From Alistipes sp. (GTDB taxonomy: Bacteria > Bacteroidota > Bacteroidia > Bacteroidales > Rikenellaceae), in NCBI GenBank assembly GCA_017561105.1, contig JAFZDR010000008.1, forward strand, positions 1 to 6,618: DNA of 6,618 bases, read 5' to 3'. The notes beneath the pieces are model-generated. The model did not search any database and had not been told where the DNA came from. It saw only the letters and a list, made by a program, of their open reading frames with translations. Below are positions 6,167 through 6,618 of the stretch, in pieces. The position numbers and the translations under genes are program-made. Each line of letters starts with the position of its first letter. Within the stretch, counting starts at the first letter, position 1.

Positions 6167-6618
6167 ATGGAAGATTTGATTGCTATTCAAGGCAAGAGTG
6201 TTGCCGAGTTACGCGAAATCGCGAAGGTGCTCGGTATTACAGAGGAAAAATTATCTAAGAAGGAGCTTGTTGCCCGCATCTCTTCAATCGGAGCAGACGA
6301 CACTACCGCTGATGTTTCGGAAGAGGTTGCTGTGGCTACTGCCGAGGTTGCTCCATCTGCCCCACAGAAGCGCAAGCGTGCTCGTCTTGGCTCTGTAAAG
6401 GTGACAGTTGCACAAAAGGAGAACACCGAGGAGCGTGTTGAAGATACAAAGCCTGCAGCCAAGAGTGATATTAACGAGAAGAGCGAGGAGATCGTAGAAA
6501 ACACCGTAGAGAGCGTTCCTGCCACACCTGCAAACGAAGAGGTTGCTGAAAAGGAGGTTGCTGCACAGCCTAAAAAGCGTGGTCGCAAGCCAAAGAGTAC
6601 AGCAGAGAGCACAGCACC
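6167..6618 (+). CDS. rho: Transcription termination factor Rho, N-terminal part (3' end outside window)
   Basis: Rho is a hexameric ATP-dependent RNA translocase that ends transcription in the cytoplasm. Only the first 150 residues are in the window and the frame is open at the right edge. Residues about 3-41 (MEDLIAIQGKSVAELREIAK, then VLGI and KLSKKELVARI) match the Rho N-terminal helical domain, with the usual EL..IAK.LGI pattern. From about residue 44 the sequence becomes a low-complexity, probably disordered insertion rich in E, A, V, K and T, with basic patches KRKRAR (68-73) and KKRGRKPK (136-143), the latter like an AT-hook. Bacteroidetes Rho proteins are known for such insertions, and that of Bacteroides thetaiotaomicron has been linked to phase separation. 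The RNA-binding and ATPase motifs would follow beyond the window. The start at 6167 puts the helical domain at the extreme N-terminus; an in-frame ATG at 6140 would add nine residues (MKKSQKFEI). Another protein with a Rho-N domain is possible but less likely. Confidence 0.82.
   Translation, partial: MEDLIAIQGKSVAELREIAKVLGITEEKLSKKELVARISSIGADDTTADVSEEVAVATAEVAPSAPQKRKRARLGSVKVTVAQKENTEERVEDTKPAAKSDINEKSEEIVENTVESVPATPANEEVAEKEVAAQPKKRGRKPKSTAESTA

Overview
The window looks like a chromosomal segment from a gut-type Bacteroidales bacterium; genus is not resolvable from sequence alone, and a Rikenellaceae or neighbouring family is only a guess. The evidence is: Bacteroidetes-type -7 promoter elements (TAnnTTTG) and A-rich leaders without Shine-Dalgarno sequences; a Rho factor whose RNA-binding N-terminus runs into a long charged insertion; and a sugar nucleotidyltransferase with the INADDFYG signature of Bacteroidales homologues. 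Coding DNA is of moderate GC with strong use of GAG, TCG, TTG and CTC, and the intergenic DNA is very AT-rich.

Layout. (1) Positions 1-3290, plus strand: the 3' part of a sugar-nucleotide nucleotidyltransferase gene that begins before the window, then gltX (glutamyl-tRNA synthetase), then galM (aldose 1-epimerase) only 8 bases later. These look like a co-transcribed housekeeping/sugar-metabolism run. (2) Positions 3303-3337: a perfect 15-bp hairpin flanked by A and T tracts, a bidirectional terminator between two convergent transcription units. (3) Positions 3348-5953, minus strand: three consecutive genes for secreted S1/P1-type zinc nucleases. Each encodes exactly 285 residues and adjacent genes are separated by exactly 16 bases, so gene starts repeat every 874 bp. 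All three keep every expected zinc ligand and a signal peptide that would expose the N-terminal tryptophan ligand after cleavage. (4) Positions 5954-6166: a divergent promoter region with one recognisable Bacteroidetes promoter facing each way. (5) From 6167 to the window end, plus strand: the 5' part of rho, cut off by the window edge.

Most of the window is ordinary core genome. The accessory-looking part is the nuclease triplet: a tandem amplification that has diverged (about 64% protein identity between the first two copies, less for the third) while keeping the catalytic site. It was probably retained because the copies do different jobs on extracellular or periplasmic RNA, single-stranded DNA or 3'-nucleotides. 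I do not see a clearly new kind of system; the triplet and the unusual features of its third copy are the best leads.
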